Assembly: GCA_905250125.1 (NCBI GenBank)
Contig: CAJNOL010000689.1
Location: 1 to 64,000, forward strand
DNA from: Rotaria sordida
Lineage: Eukaryota > Rotifera > Eurotatoria > Philodinida > Philodinidae
DNA length: 64,000 nucleotides
Direction: 5' to 3'
The position numbers and the translations under genes are program-made. Of this stretch, positions 42,426-56,240 are shown one piece after another; position 1 is the stretch's first letter, and each line of letters opens with the position of its first letter. A model generated the notes under the pieces. It saw only the letters and a list, made by a program, of their open reading frames with translations. It was not told the DNA's origin and made no database searches.

Positions 42426-45400
42426 CTAATAAATTGGTTCTGATGGTAAATTAGGTACATTTGGTCGTGCTTGTTTTATACGTTGCTGTTGTTGTTGTTG
42501 TTGCATTTGTGGATTATATGCATTACGTGAAACTTCTTTAAGTTCAAACATCGATGGATATTTTGATAAAAGTGGTTTTAAATCAGCTAATGGTGGTTCA
42601 GAATAAAAGAAATCTGAACTAACAGCATTATCTGCATCAATACGTTGTTTTGGATCTAATGTTAATAATTTATCAATTAAATCAAGTGCTAATGGTTCTT
42701 GTATATATGGTTTCATTCGATCATGAACTTTACGACGTTCATTTTGTGGTAATTTTAATTTTGTATATAATGGTAATTTATTCACACCAGGCCAAACACT
42801 TGGCTCTATACTACCACATAAATGAGATATTAATTCAAGTTGATGTTGTTCAGTAGTGCCTAACAAAGAAAAAAAAAAGAAGTTATATCTTTTAATACAG
42901 AACATAAATAAAGATCGGAAGTAGACAAAAGGCTAAGTATCTACAATCAAGATTCAACACGAAAAGAGCTTAAGGAACTCTTCTACCTCTTTTCAATCAT
43001 TTCTGATTCTCGAAGACGGTACAACCAATCCGCATGAAATTCTTATCACAGATAGAACACTCGAAATAATAGGATACGTGTTTGAGGAAATAAGTTTTAA
43101 ACAAAGTTAAAAGTCATTTCCTCTAATCATTTCACTTTCTCTGCTGATCTATTTTGGAGCTTACTCGGTTTTTAGTGGATTTTGAAGAAAACATGTCGCT
43201 TGAACTTTAACTGGAAAAACCCACATCCTTGTCTATCTTTTCGTATGTAAATTTAAATGAGAGGAAAATTGCATTTACTTTTAGTCTGATTCAGGATGTA
43301 AGTGTGAGATTTAGAAAATGAACAATGTAACAGATGGAGTATAATAAGTGGCCACATTTTGCATTTCAACTCTTAATCACTTAATACATTGTATTAACAA
43401 AACAAGATATATCACAAGCATGGTTCTCGGTTGTGGGAGAAAGAGCTTTCCCTACTCTCCGGTGGAAGGAACAGTGTGTCTAGTACCTCAAACATGAAAG
43501 CGCTCTGACGAATTTTTAGCCCCTTCCACCATTAAAAAATATCGACAATCCTGACTAGAAGATGCTTTTGTGCGAACAATTTTCGATGATGCGAACAAGA
43601 TCATTTATTGATACACGACAAATGCCATTTCTTATTGTTTCGGTTACTGAGCTATATCAATGGCTAGATTAAGACTAATCAATATGTATTCCAATTCATT
43701 CTGATATTACTTATTAGAGGTATATACGAACTACATAACATTGATCGTATAAGATTTTATCCATATTGAAAACAAAAGAGTATACATAAAATAAACTGTT
43801 CTTTTGTAAATTGTACAACTTTTCATGCTGCGTCTTGTGGTATATTTCTTTTTTTTTTTACTATAAAGTGTATTAAATAATTAAAAAACAACAAAAGGTA
43901 AAATGCAACTATTTACTATGCTCTACTTGTTAGTATATAAAATCTTTGAAAAGATTATTTTAATTTACCTTGCATTATAGGAGAACGAATCCACATTTCT
44001 GCAAAAATACATCCAACTCCTAAGTATAACATAAAAAAAAAGTAATATAATCTAAAATTTCAAAAAATAAAAACTTACCCCACATATCAATAGCTGGACC
44101 GTAATCACGTTCACCTAGAAAATAAAAAATAATTTTTAAAACTTATTTTGTTTTTTGCATTATTATCTTTTACCTAATAATAATTCCGGTGGACGATACC
44201 TACAAAACAAAAATACATATATATATATAATAAACAATTGAAAAAGAAATTTATCATTTGAATATTCACCATAGAGTAACAACTCGACATGTATATCGAT
44301 TTTGATGATTAGCTATTCAGAAAGAAAAGAATTTTCTAAAAATTTATTTTTATTATTTAACTTACGTTTTGGTGGTGTTATCACTTTCGCTAGACCAAAA
44401 TCAGCAAGTTTAAGTACACCATTACGTGTTATTAATATATTTGCTGATTTAATATCACTAAAATTGATTAAATCAATATTATTCATCTTTTTTCTTTGTC
44501 ATCTTTAAACTTACCGATGAATAATATGATTTTTATGAATAAAATATAGACCTAGAAATATATTGTTAAGTAAAATTTTTAAGACATATTTTTTTTTATT
44601 AAATTTACCATCTAATAATTGCTGCATTATAGATTTAATATGACCAAGACTAAATTTAACATTAGGATTTCGTAATATACCCGCTAGATCATGATCACAG
44701 AATTCAAATATAAAATAAAATTTACTACGAGAAGATTTATCCACTAGAGAATAAATAAAAATAAAACATATTAATAAATGAAACTTTTTCTTTCTTCAAA
44801 TTAGTCGAAAAATTAATATACAGATTGTAACAGCTATAGCTAAGAAAGTGAAATTTAACAAATTACTAATAGAGTATCGACTATATATAATGGATATCAA
44901 AATTATTTAACAAGGTTTATTTTCAATAACTTTTTCACTAACATAAGCGTTATAAAGAATTCAAATAGTGATTCGAATAGAGAAAATGATTTCCAACAAG
45001 AATATAAGGAAATAAAAATTATTACCAGATTTTCAAAGAAAGGAACTCCACAAAATCAAAATCCTATTTTTTCAATACTTAGAACGCCTAAATATAACAC
45101 TAGAGTAAATTCGTCCCTTCTACAAAATGAGACGCCTCCAAGTTGTCAAGAAACGACTTTAGGGATTTCCGTAAGATTGCTGTATCTCAGTTAAAAAATC
45201 TAGCAGAGAACTCGAAGACGGCTCATTTTGTACTCTCGAGTCACAATATAGATTCTTTCTAGCGCTTACGGCAGTGGAAAAAAAATTGAAAATAAATCTT
45301 TTTGAATAATTTTGGTGTCCATTGGATATATAGAGTATTGGCATAAGACGATTTCTTAAATAATGTTTACCATAGAAGTCCTTAAACAAATATTTGATTC

Positions 45401-46583
45401 ATAACTTCAGAATAAGGACTCATAGTTAGGCATGGAGTAAGTCTGAACTTCCATTAGGAACTGTTTGAATTATAGTTTTAGTAGTATACAACTGATTTCA
45501 ATAGTGTCGAGTATTTCGATCATTGCTCAAGCGGTTTTTGGGGATATATGAACAATCATGAGTGTAGTCTAACAGTTCGCTCAAGTTTGAATATTTTGGA
45601 AGATTGTTGACCTTTTTTTTTTTTATAATGCCTATAGACTTTCCTTTGTGGATTTATGTATTCCGTTTTGTATAAATCTATCATAATCAACTCCGAAATC
45701 ATTTCTATTGGCTCGCCTTTACTTCTTTTTATTAATTAACTACAGTTAAGACCATAGTCGAACGTTTAGGTTCACCTACTATTAGTCTTCATTAGAGCAT
45801 ATCTGGAAGATGACCAGTTTCATTTAAGATTGTGTCCTTATAACAGTGTAATGAAACTGACTGAGATCCTCATGAACTCCAAGTGGTCATGTCAAAATTA
45901 AAAACATCCAAAAACTTTGGTTCAGTTTAAGTTCGGATTTGGATATTAGTAAATACTATTGTCATTTTTCTATCCTTTAACTTTCGGATTACTTGTTTTT
46001 TTTGATCAAGTAGTTGGATTATTTGTGGTCAAACTTAAAATTCTTTCTTTCGGTTTATTTCTTTCCTCTTCTAATAAATAAATGAAATTGAATATGAACT
46101 AGATCGAATCTTCGAATTTCATTAGTAATTATTTTCCATTTTCAAGATTTTAAATAAACATACTTGCTGATCGACAAACTTCAATAAGACGAACAATATT
46201 GTCATGTCGAAGTTCTTGTAAAATTTTAATTTCACGTAATGCTGTTATTGGGAAACCTTCTTTTTCTTGATCCATTAAAATTAATTTCATAGCAACAAAA
46301 TCATTTGTCTTTTTACAACGAGCCTTAAATACTTCTCTATAAAAGAAATGAAAAAAAACAAATTATTATTTTCTTTTTAAGATAAATTTTTACAATCAAA
46401 AATTTCTTACCCAAATGTTCCTTGACCAATTTTTTCAATACGTTCATATTGATTTACATCACCTAAATTATAATTAATTTGAAAAAAAAGTCTGAATATA
46501 TATATATATATGTATAATTTTCACCTACCAATATAAGGAAATTCTAATGGAGCTTGTTCAGGAGGTCGACTTTGATAGGCCAT
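42426..46583 (-). CDS. CDK9: CDK9, P-TEFb kinase subunit
   Basis: Eleven exons: 46583-46529, 46462-46411, 46336-46164, 44743-44609, 44551-44515, 44457-44366, 44312-44270, 44199-44174, 44115-44080, 44019-43969 and 42859-42426. They sum to 1,134 nt, 377 residues. CDK9 with cyclin T phosphorylates RNA polymerase II and negative elongation factors to release paused polymerase. Visible: glycine loop IGQGTFGEVF, VAMK lysine, [13 protein letters not shown] (the PITALRE helix that defines CDK9), [20 protein letters not shown] catalytic loop, LADFGLAK, T-loop threonine in [29 protein letters not shown], and [17 protein letters not shown]. The C-terminus is Gln-rich and ends PSEPIY. Most introns are 40-75 bp, but intron 3 (1.42 kb) and intron 10 (1.11 kb) are long. 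TTTTCAG abuts the ATG, consistent with a spliced leader. Confidence 0.96.
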
Positions 46584-46774
46584 CTGAAAACAGAAAGATG
46601 TCAGCGAAAAAAGAAATTGAGGTTTTTTTCTTTCAATTTTAAGAAACCAGGACTATGTAATAATAAAACAAAAAAGAATGTGGACATAAACTACTTCTAT
46701 TTATTACAATAGATCTGTAATCTTTAGGATCAATGTTGGACAAACGAAAAAAAAAAATATTTCAGCATTATTCA

Positions 46775-47044
46775 TTAGTCGAGTTCTGGTTCATATTCAC
46801 TTTTCTTTAATTTACGATAATCATGAAGTTTGATATATTTTGCATTTTTAAATGAACCATCATCATTAAGTTGTACTTCCCATGGTCGATCGGCATTAGT
46901 TCTATTGGCTTTAACATCAGGTGACCAATACAAACTACGAAAGGAGTGTCCAGCTGCCATTGCCACACCAAGGGTAACAACAGAAAAAAGTGGTATTAAC
47001 GAATAATTCGCTCGAAGCGTTTGCCATGTTAAACCTTTAAGCAT
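46775..47044 (-). CDS. NDUFA4: NDUFA4/COXFA4-type respiratory-chain subunit
   Basis: Intronless, 89 residues, close to the usual 81-90. Residues 14-32 form the single membrane helix (SLIPLFSVVTLGVAMAAG). The conserved block LYWSPDVKANRTNADRPWE and the C-terminal YIKLHDYRKLKKSEYEPE follow, the arrangement of human NDUFA4 (SLIPLF..., NPDVCWDR...PEPWN, VDYSKLKKERPDF). The protein sits in the inner mitochondrial membrane and associates with cytochrome c oxidase. A TTTTTTATAG acceptor ends 33 nt before the ATG. CDK9 begins 190 bp downstream on the same strand. Small basic family member, no damage seen. Confidence 0.85.
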   Translation of the reverse strand: MLKGLTWQTLRANYSLIPLFSVVTLGVAMAAGHSFRSLYWSPDVKANRTNADRPWEVQLNDDGSFKNAKYIKLHDYRKLKKSEYEPELD

Positions 47045-47049
47045 TGTTC

Positions 47050-47835
47050 AATATAACAGTATGTAAAAAAATAAAATCTATAAAAAATCATAAATAAATA
47101 AATATTTCGAAACTATACTTTTTTTTTTGTACTATGTACTAGTCGGAAAAGTTTGTAATGACTGTTATTTGTTACTAATTCATATAGGTTATTCATAGTA
47201 AACCTATAGAAAAATATTAAAAAAGATGTCGCTAGTGATCATTAATCACAAGTTGATACCACCATGTATGCAAGATTAAAATGTGTAATACGATGTAGCT
47301 ATGATTCTTAATTATAGAGAGATTGCTGAAGGAGATCCTTTCCTTGTCCGGATGTTAAAATCAAAAGTTTTTTTCGATTTTTGATTTTTCATTATTAATA
47401 TTCTTAAAATCAATTTTTGAATAAAAAAATGAAGTTTTTCCTCACATGGTACGTTCAATCAGTCATAATTTTATTTATGAGAATTTTGGTCAAATTGGAA
47501 TCCGTATTTTTTTCTTGAAAATGTTGTTCATACAAAATTCAGCAGCCTTTAGAATATTAATACCATTACAAAAAACCTGCATCTCAATTTCATCCTAGTT
47601 GTCATAAAAAAAAATTGCAGCTCGAAAAAAAAATGAAGTATAGAGTCTTGTTGAAAGCAAACCTCTGGCTGTTTTTGGCGTTTGTGACTCCCATATCTCC
47701 TTGAAGGAAGTATCTGGAAGTTTCAAGTCTATAATAACCTTTGTTTTACTGATTAAGATCTATCTGCCGTGAAAGTTTCATCATTTTTCGTTGAGTCATA
47801 ACCGAGAAACTCTAGAAAGGAGGGTATTCCCTTAA
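47050..47835. other. Intergenic stretch without recognisable gene
   Basis: No coding sequence or RNA gene is seen. The right edge leads into the fold-back element at ~47840. Confidence 0.4.
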
Positions 47836-47839
47836 TTCT

Positions 47840-48400
47840 AACTACTTAGGGTTCACCAAAAGTTCTAAACCCGATGTTTAAAGGATCTTGTTGGATAATG
47901 TTGCCAATTTAGAAATGAAAAACCAAATATCCAATGTTGTAGAACTTTTTGAGACGTGTCGAATGCTATATAGTAAATCTTGTTTTCATAAGACTTTTAA
48001 GAAACTAGAGTCAATTTACTGATAGACGACTACATACCCACCCATACCCACAAGATGACCGAAGATGCTACGTATATGAAGTTGTAGTCAGCCAAAAACT
48101 CTACTAAATCGTATGCGAGGAAAAAATATTTTACAAATATTTTCGACTAATACCAAGGATCAAAAGATTCAGTAACTATCATGCTTGGTTGCGGGTGTAT
48201 AGTTACCTATCAATAGATTGACTCTAATTCCTTCAAAGTCTTATGAAGACAGGATTTACTATATACCATTCGACACATCTCAAAAAGCTCTACAACATGA
48301 CATATTTGATTTTTCATTTCTGAATTAGTTACCTTACTCGACAAGGTTCTTCAAACACCAAGCTTAGAACTTTTGATCAACCCTAAGTATTTTGGGACAT
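47840..48400. repeat. ~560-bp fold-back element with telomere-like words inside the arms
   Basis: Left arm about 47842-48045, right arm about 48190-48398, loop ~150 bp. Matching blocks include ACTTAGGGTT, AAAAGTTCTAA, ATTTAGAAATGAAAAA / TTTTTCATTTCTGAAT, TTTGAGAYGTGTCGAATG, CTATATAGTAAATC(T/C)TG and TTATGAARAC. The inner ends of the arms carry CATACCCACCCATACCCAC (48033-48051) and, on the other arm, GCGGGTGTATAG (48191-48202). Arm identity is about 80%, so it is old. No coding content. Confidence 0.8.
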
Positions 48401-48600
48401 ATTTCTTCACCATTCTTTCACTTAATCCTTCAGAAATGCAATAAGGAAGTAATTCATATCGTATAACAATAACATCTGTCAAGGTCTACGAGAGGAAGAG
48501 TCCAAATTTTTATCTCTGTACTTAAACACTCCTTTTAAATCGTGTACTACAAAAGAAGAATATGAATGTTAATTGATTCGTTTGAGATCAACTACTGAAC
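48385..48600. repeat. Dispersed repeat, copy 2
   Basis: Same repeat as 41740-41995 (see that entry). It begins right at the outer edge of the fold-back element, so the two may be parts of one composite element. Confidence 0.55.
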
Positions 48601-48609
48601 AACAATCAA

Positions 48610-50580
48610 AGATAAATATATTTATGTCACAACTCGCTTCCAAAGACATAGCAATTCAAGTACATCGAATCTTTTTTTTATTTATCTACCTGCAACGATA
48701 AATGAATAATAACAAGTAACAAACAAATTTAGAAAATACTAGATCATTCAGAATGAACATCAAAGATATTTATTCATCATAATTACTGTCTCCCTATCGC
48801 CGAAATTAGCTTCTATGGATAAGTGATTATAACACTCGTATCTTGAAATACTCATCTATTAGTACATTTATGATATTAAGTGATACAAGAGTGCAAGGAT
48901 ATAACGATGAGGGAGGTGTACTCTTCCTCGAAGTTAAAGAAAAATTTCTTTTTCTTCTAAATAAAAGTCAATTTCATAATCAGAAAAAAAAATTCCACAC
49001 CTCTTCTGCTCTTTAAAAAACTTGTATAGACACTCCTTTCAGTTTTCCCTGAATTATCTCTCTCTCAAAGGTATACATATTATTGTTAATTATCTTTATT
49101 ATAACTTTTCTTTTTTTTTTTTCTTCATGCTCGTCAGCTGACATCAAACTTAATTTTCTTTCACAATAAGTCTATTATCTCCAAACAGAAAAGAAAAGAA
49201 AGGCCAATAAACTATTTTCGACTGCAGTGAAATAGATATGATGCTAAAATCTTTTGAGACATAATGATAAAATCTGACGCCTATCATACATTTTATATAT
49301 AAAAGAACAAAAAAAAAAAGAGAAGGAGGATCAATCAAAAGAAAAATTTTCATACGAAATAAATAATTACACTTTGTGTATTGTGCTTTTTCTTCTTTTT
49401 TTTGTTATATTGAAGCGACAAAAAAAAAAGAGATAATTGAACTTGTCTTTGTCATTATATTGACTAGTTCTAATCTGAACATCTACTTAACTAAACAACA
49501 AAAAAAAAAAGAAGACAAAATGCGGTGTATATATATTCTATTCTCTTTCTATTCAATTATCATTATTATATTCTTAATCTCATGTTCGCGACAATTTATG
49601 AAGTGAAAATGTCATTGACCATTGAAATTTGATGAAGCGCAAATGAATATCTTTCTTTTGTATATATGTATTTGTGAAGTATTCAACATACATCATCCAT
49701 TATTTGAGGTCAGATCAAAAGAGATGTACTAAAGTCTTTATGTATCGACACAAAATGAACACACACTCACGTTTACTATTGTTCATTGAAAAAACAAAAA
49801 AGAAAAGAAAATCTAAGCAAATTATATTTTTAACTAATCACAATATAAATGTATATAGACCTCTTTATTTTTTTTTTTTACATGGTATAACATAATATAT
49901 CTATTCTTATACAAATATCATAACACATATTTATGAGTCAATAATATTCTTGCACGTAGTCAAACGAAACTACTTCATCATTTGCCATCTTATAATAATA
50001 AACTATCAGAATGATTAACGTCATTTACTCTGAATTGTTTTTTTTTCCAATGTAAACAATTATGATAAGTGAAAGTATAGTCTTCATGTTTTTTTTATTC
50101 TTTATTACGTGCTAGAGTTCATTCTTAGATTGAATTATAATTTTGAAAAAAGTTTTTTTTTTTTTTTCGAACTATATTTTATGCTGTTTGTCTTCCTCGT
50201 TATAGATATTGAAGTCCTAATTTTTTTTTTCTTTTTCTTAGTAATATTTACTTTCTATTGGTGAAAATAAAGCAGTTCTGTTTTACAAACATTGGCTACC
50301 GTAGAAAAGCGAAGAGGAAGAAAAAAACTTCTTCTTTCTGACTCTCTCTCTCTCAAACGATTTGACCAACCATTTATAAGCAAACTGCATCAACATTGGT
50401 CTAAGAGAAGAAGAAGAAAAATAATGAACACGAACACCTCATTCTGTATGCAAATAGAAAGAAGAAAAAAAAAAATTGTTTCGAGAGATGTGCATCACTT
50501 TTGTTGATCAAACAGGCTGTTACTTGTGACACATTGTCATCGAGAAAATCATTATTGTAATTATTTCAAGTTTTTTTTTC
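48610..50580. other. AT-rich upstream region of FoxG; no gene seen
   Basis: Several AC(A)10-12AGAGA-type homopolymer patches occur at 49305, 49415 and 49500. No open frame has recognisable content. It may hold regulatory sequence for FoxG, but no specific site can be named. Confidence 0.35.
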
Positions 50581-50585
50581 TTTAG

Positions 50586-51533
<948 letters not shown>

Positions 51534-51539
51534 AAGAAA

Positions 51540-54500
51540 CTTTTGATTTTTAAATTTTTTTTTTCTTTTCTTTTTTTTTCTTTCTTTCTTTTTTTTTTGT
51601 ATGAGAAAAAGTAATAATAAAACTTTATCAAGCTGCTGCAAATATAAGATCTAAGTTTGTATTGTTTGTACTATAACGAAACAATAACGTTGAGAACATA
51701 TAAGCTTCTCTTTTTTCATCATCATTAACATCTGTTACATACATCATATAAACATACATTTGACATTAGTCTTTCTCTTTCTCAATTTGTCCTCGTTATG
51801 TTTTCCTATGAATACAATAGGAAAATCAATACTGTTTGCAGCATCATTATCATTCGAAAATTGATCTTTGATTGTCGTCAGCTTGTTTCATGTTATAATA
51901 ATTATACTATCTACAATGTCATACAACATATTAAAAATTTCGAAATTTATAAATCCCTCGTTTTTTTTTTTGAGATCATATCCGATTACATTAGTTCAAA
52001 TAGCAGCGCATGCACACGCACACATGGCGTATTATTCAAATAGTATGAATGGATTTAGAAAAACATACATACATGTATATATATATATATGGGCGGATTG
52101 AACAGTGTATAAGATAAATAATTAAATTTAACGGTAGAAAATTCGATTGTTTGTATTTTATAAGTTACTGTGTTAATAATTGAGGTCTTTTTCTTTTTGT
52201 ATATGTAGAATAAAAAATTCGTGGACCACCATCATTAGTTGATTGTGATCAATATATAGACATTTCACGCTGTTCATTCTAATAAGTGGTGTGTGTAACG
52301 ATGCGCGAGACAAAAAAAATGTATATTGACATTATTTGATCGATTACATGATGACAGACGAAATCACAGATCAAGGTCTTCTAATCAGATAAATCATTCT
52401 TATTTCTTTTTCTTTTCTTGTAAATTGAGAAGAAAAACTCAGGTATATTGTTGCCATAAGCAAACTAAGATCAAACATGTTGAATGTAATCATCATCATC
52501 AATGTGTCCTACAGCGATAGGCACTAGTCGGCAACATAACAATAACTAATGAACAACATGATGGTTATATGTGTGACAACGAGAGGAATAAGTCAATCTC
52601 CTGCTGTTTGAATATAGAAAACGTTAGATCCGCTCGACACACTCAAGAACATAATCATACAAGCAATTTGACTTTTGTCACACTTCATATTCAAAAGAAG
52701 AAAAAAAAAATATTGAGTATTAACCACTCGATTAATTAATTTCAAAGAGCAAAGTTTTCTTTTTTTTTCTTGAACAGAAGGTTTATCAATTGCATAAGAA
52801 GTAATCTTTTTGATGATTAATTTTCATGAACAAATAGAAACGTTAATCATCAAATCTTTTTTTTTTTCTTGTTCTTTCTTCTGTATATATATATATATGT
52901 ATGTTCGATCAAGATAAATAAAAATGAGAGAAAGAGAACAAAATTGAAATCCAATTCAAATGCAAACGATGTAAAGAAAAAGCAAAACCAAATAATCAAT
53001 CGAGTATGCTTGTGTTATTTTTATTATCAACAACATCGAAAAAAGGTGTATATACATATGTATATATATATATATATATGATTTGAGTGTCTTTCACGCA
53101 ACGACAACATTTCGAATAGAAGTAAATTGAAAAGAAAATATAGACATCGGGTAACTTTGGGCACGAGTGAAGTGAAAGAAGCTCTATCATAAATGAATAT
53201 GCCGCATATATTATTTTTTTTTTGTTTTTGCTTTACTTCTCTAGAGATTTACAAATTAGAATATCAACATTTTTATCAAGAAAAAAAAATAACTATCTAT
53301 TAATCTTTTCAACTTATAAATAAACATTAAAAAATGGGCGTGTATATTCTTTGGTCAGTAATGATGAAGTACATGTACATATATATATATATATCAACAG
53401 GAGAGCAAGAGAAACAATTTGAATAACGTACATAAGCAATAGCTAATTCCTTGTATATATACGAGCTTGTTAACATACATAGAAAGGTTGATGATAATGA
53501 TAAACAAAAAATTATGAAGAGAAGAATTTTATGGATTGATCAATAAACAAATCAAATAATCTACGCTTAATTTTGTTTAGAAAAGAAAAAAAAGTTTAAT
53601 CTTTAGTTTATTATTTGTAAATTTTTAATTAAATAAAATAATGTTCTCCTTTTCGTCGATAGAATTTTTTCATAGATGATTTTTCGAAGAAACACAAACA
53701 TTAATAGTATCTCAACACAATCAATCGAAAATCAACATCAAAATATTTCTTTAGTATCCAATGGTGGATTCATGAAGGACGCGAGAGCAGCGACTGCCTC
53801 TCTCTTTGAAATTTATGTATTCTATGTTCTAAGTATTACTGTATTTCTATGAGATTTATAAAGACAAGTAGTGTAGATTTCTCACTATTTTTAAGTTTAA
53901 AATGGTTGCATTCTGGAATGAACGATTTCAGAGTAGGGCAACAATTTATATATATACATATGCTCTACGTAGGAAATAGCCAATGATCATGTTAACGATT
54001 CATTTTCGCTCGTTCTATCGATAATTAATAAGGTACCATGGATGAAAATTCTCTGAATGGATTAATTATGATGTATGTACGTTCGATAAGTCATATTGAT
54101 ATCGAACAAATTATCGACAATTTATCAAAAATGAATAAATAGAAAACTAGAATTTCTGGTATGATTTATTTCTTAGTTGTTTTTATTTCCATAGATTTGA
54201 ACAACTGATAATAGACAATATTAGAAAAATCATTACGAAAATAGTCAATAATTTGTTCTCATCTCCCATCCCTTTCAAAATTCTCTGGATCCGCCATTGT
54301 CAATATCAAAAAAATAATTTTTTTCCGTGTTTTTTATACATTTTAATATCACAACAATAATTTCTGTTCACTAGACGTCATGACCAACCATGGATCACTC
54401 AAACATGGAAAAGGTTCGAACTTGAGAGTCAAGAAAACTGAATCTATCATGGACAAAAAAAAAACACAACCGATAGTATGTGAAACGGAAGCATTTCTAT

Positions 54501-55060
54501 TTCTGAGAAATCTTGAATGTTTCAAATACGTGAAAGCTTTCATACAGGGGTTTGGCGTTTTTTGAAACTGAATTGTAACTCAGAAATTTATGTTAAAGAT
54601 AATAGTGGAATAGATCGTTAAAAAAATTTTTCACTTGGATATGAATCGATAGAATATGAAAGTATTCTTTCAACATAAGGCCTTTATGCAAATTGTTAGA
54701 TGGTTATGAACCAAGATAATGTGTTCACAAACCATCTTTATTTTTTACGAAATTTCGTAACGAAATATGCGTAAAGTGAGTTTTTACTTGCTTATATTGC
54801 TTATTTTCACAACAAAAACAACATCATCAATCAGAAATCAATCGTATTTATCGAATGCAATCATTTTAAGCATAGTTTTAATTTAAATTTCGCATTTGTT
54901 TTATAGAATTTGTATCTAAAAATTGCAAGATTTTTAAACTATTAAATTTTCTATGTTTTCTATATTCACAAAATTGTTTAAATTGAATTATTTTTTTTTA
55001 GAATTGTCCTAAAGAAAATCGAAACTCATATGAATGTAAAGGAAATAAAATGAACTACAT
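51540..55060. other. Long gene-poor, AT-rich stretch downstream of FoxG
   Basis: No coding sequence is recognised. (TA)n microsatellites occur at 52072-52092, 52884-52900, 53053-53083 and 53375-53395. Many T-runs, no RNA gene seen. It may include the FoxG 3' UTR immediately after 51533. Confidence 0.45.
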
Positions 55061-55063
55061 TTG

Positions 55064-55353
55064 AATAACTAAAACTTCTTAAAAACGATTTCTATAATGT
55101 AATGAACAAGAAACATATTACGATGTTCATTTAAATTCTTTATGATGGATCATTTTTCTTTTCAAATGTCACATTCAAAATAGCATAAGACACTGCCTAA
55201 GGTGATAGATAGTTTCAAGTTTCATGAAAAACGTTTTCGATTTTTGAGAGATTACTTTCTGAAAAATTTGCAGTGTTTGACATTGTCTGTTGTTTCTCGT
55301 AAAATAGACACATTACATTATAGATAAATCGCTTTTAAGAAGTTTTAATTATT
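55064..55353. mobile_element. 290-bp MITE-like element with ~35-bp inverted termini
   Basis: Left end AATAACTAAAACTTCTTAAA then AACGATTTCTATAATGTAATG; right end, reversed, AATAATTAAAACTTCTTAAA then AGCGATTTATCTATAATGTAATG. The interior is non-coding. The superfamily cannot be assigned from the ends. Confidence 0.65.
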
Positions 55354-55709
55354 AAAATACACATCATATTCGTTCTTTCCTCTCTATTTTTTGATTTGAT
55401 TTGTTGAGTGAAAAAAAAAACGTTGAAAAAATTTTTTCCTTCAATTTTAATGCAAAAAATACATCATGTGATGCAGAAATCGACACTAATGATGAATATG
55501 TGGTTATTTTTTATTTGTTTTTGTTTTATTTTTGAAAAAAGGATGAAACTTCGTAACAAACAGAAATTTAAGTTGGTTTTTTTTGTTCGATGTTGTTATG
55601 TTTATTAAGAAGTGATCTAATATTTAAGAAGAATAATATTGATTTGATTGAAAGAAAAAAAATGTTGACAAAAAGTTTATTTTGAGAATCTCGATTAGCG
55701 AGATGAATA

Positions 55710-55756
55710 TATGTGTGGTGCGAAGTGTGGATGAACTGAGGACTTATATCCACATT
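55710..55756. repeat. Degenerate telomere-like dyad
   Basis: ATGTGTGGTGCGAAGTGTGG, spacer ATGAACTGAGGACTT, then ATATCCACATTC. G-rich then C-rich, degenerate. Confidence 0.45.
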
Positions 55757-56240
55757 CTTAACAGCATCATTTAATGATATCTGGAACATTTTCGACATTT
55801 TTCCTTGTCTAGTTTTTCTTTCGATTAAATTGATATATATATATACCTTTAGAGAACCTATAGAAAATTGAACAATTCAGGTCTGACTGAAGAAATCTCA
55901 ATGAAATCTTTACTAGTAGTAGATCTAAATGGTTTCTATTAAGGATAAAAATTTTAGAGAGTTTACTTTCATCGTTGAAGAGGATACAGGTGTTATAATG
56001 TAAGAAAATCAAAATTTCGTAATATTTGGTGATGTCGTAGAGCACTGAAATCATTTGAAAACAAAATTAAATTAATCAGATGTAGCAAAGATTAGATCAG
56101 AATGTCAATGAAATGCTTAAAAAAAATAGATTTCTATTTAATCTTTATCCAATGGTTTTTTCAATCTTTCATGACAAATCTCAAATAACTTGTATTGGAT
56201 TCTAATAAGAAAACGAGAAAGACTTTTTTTTTTTATTGAA

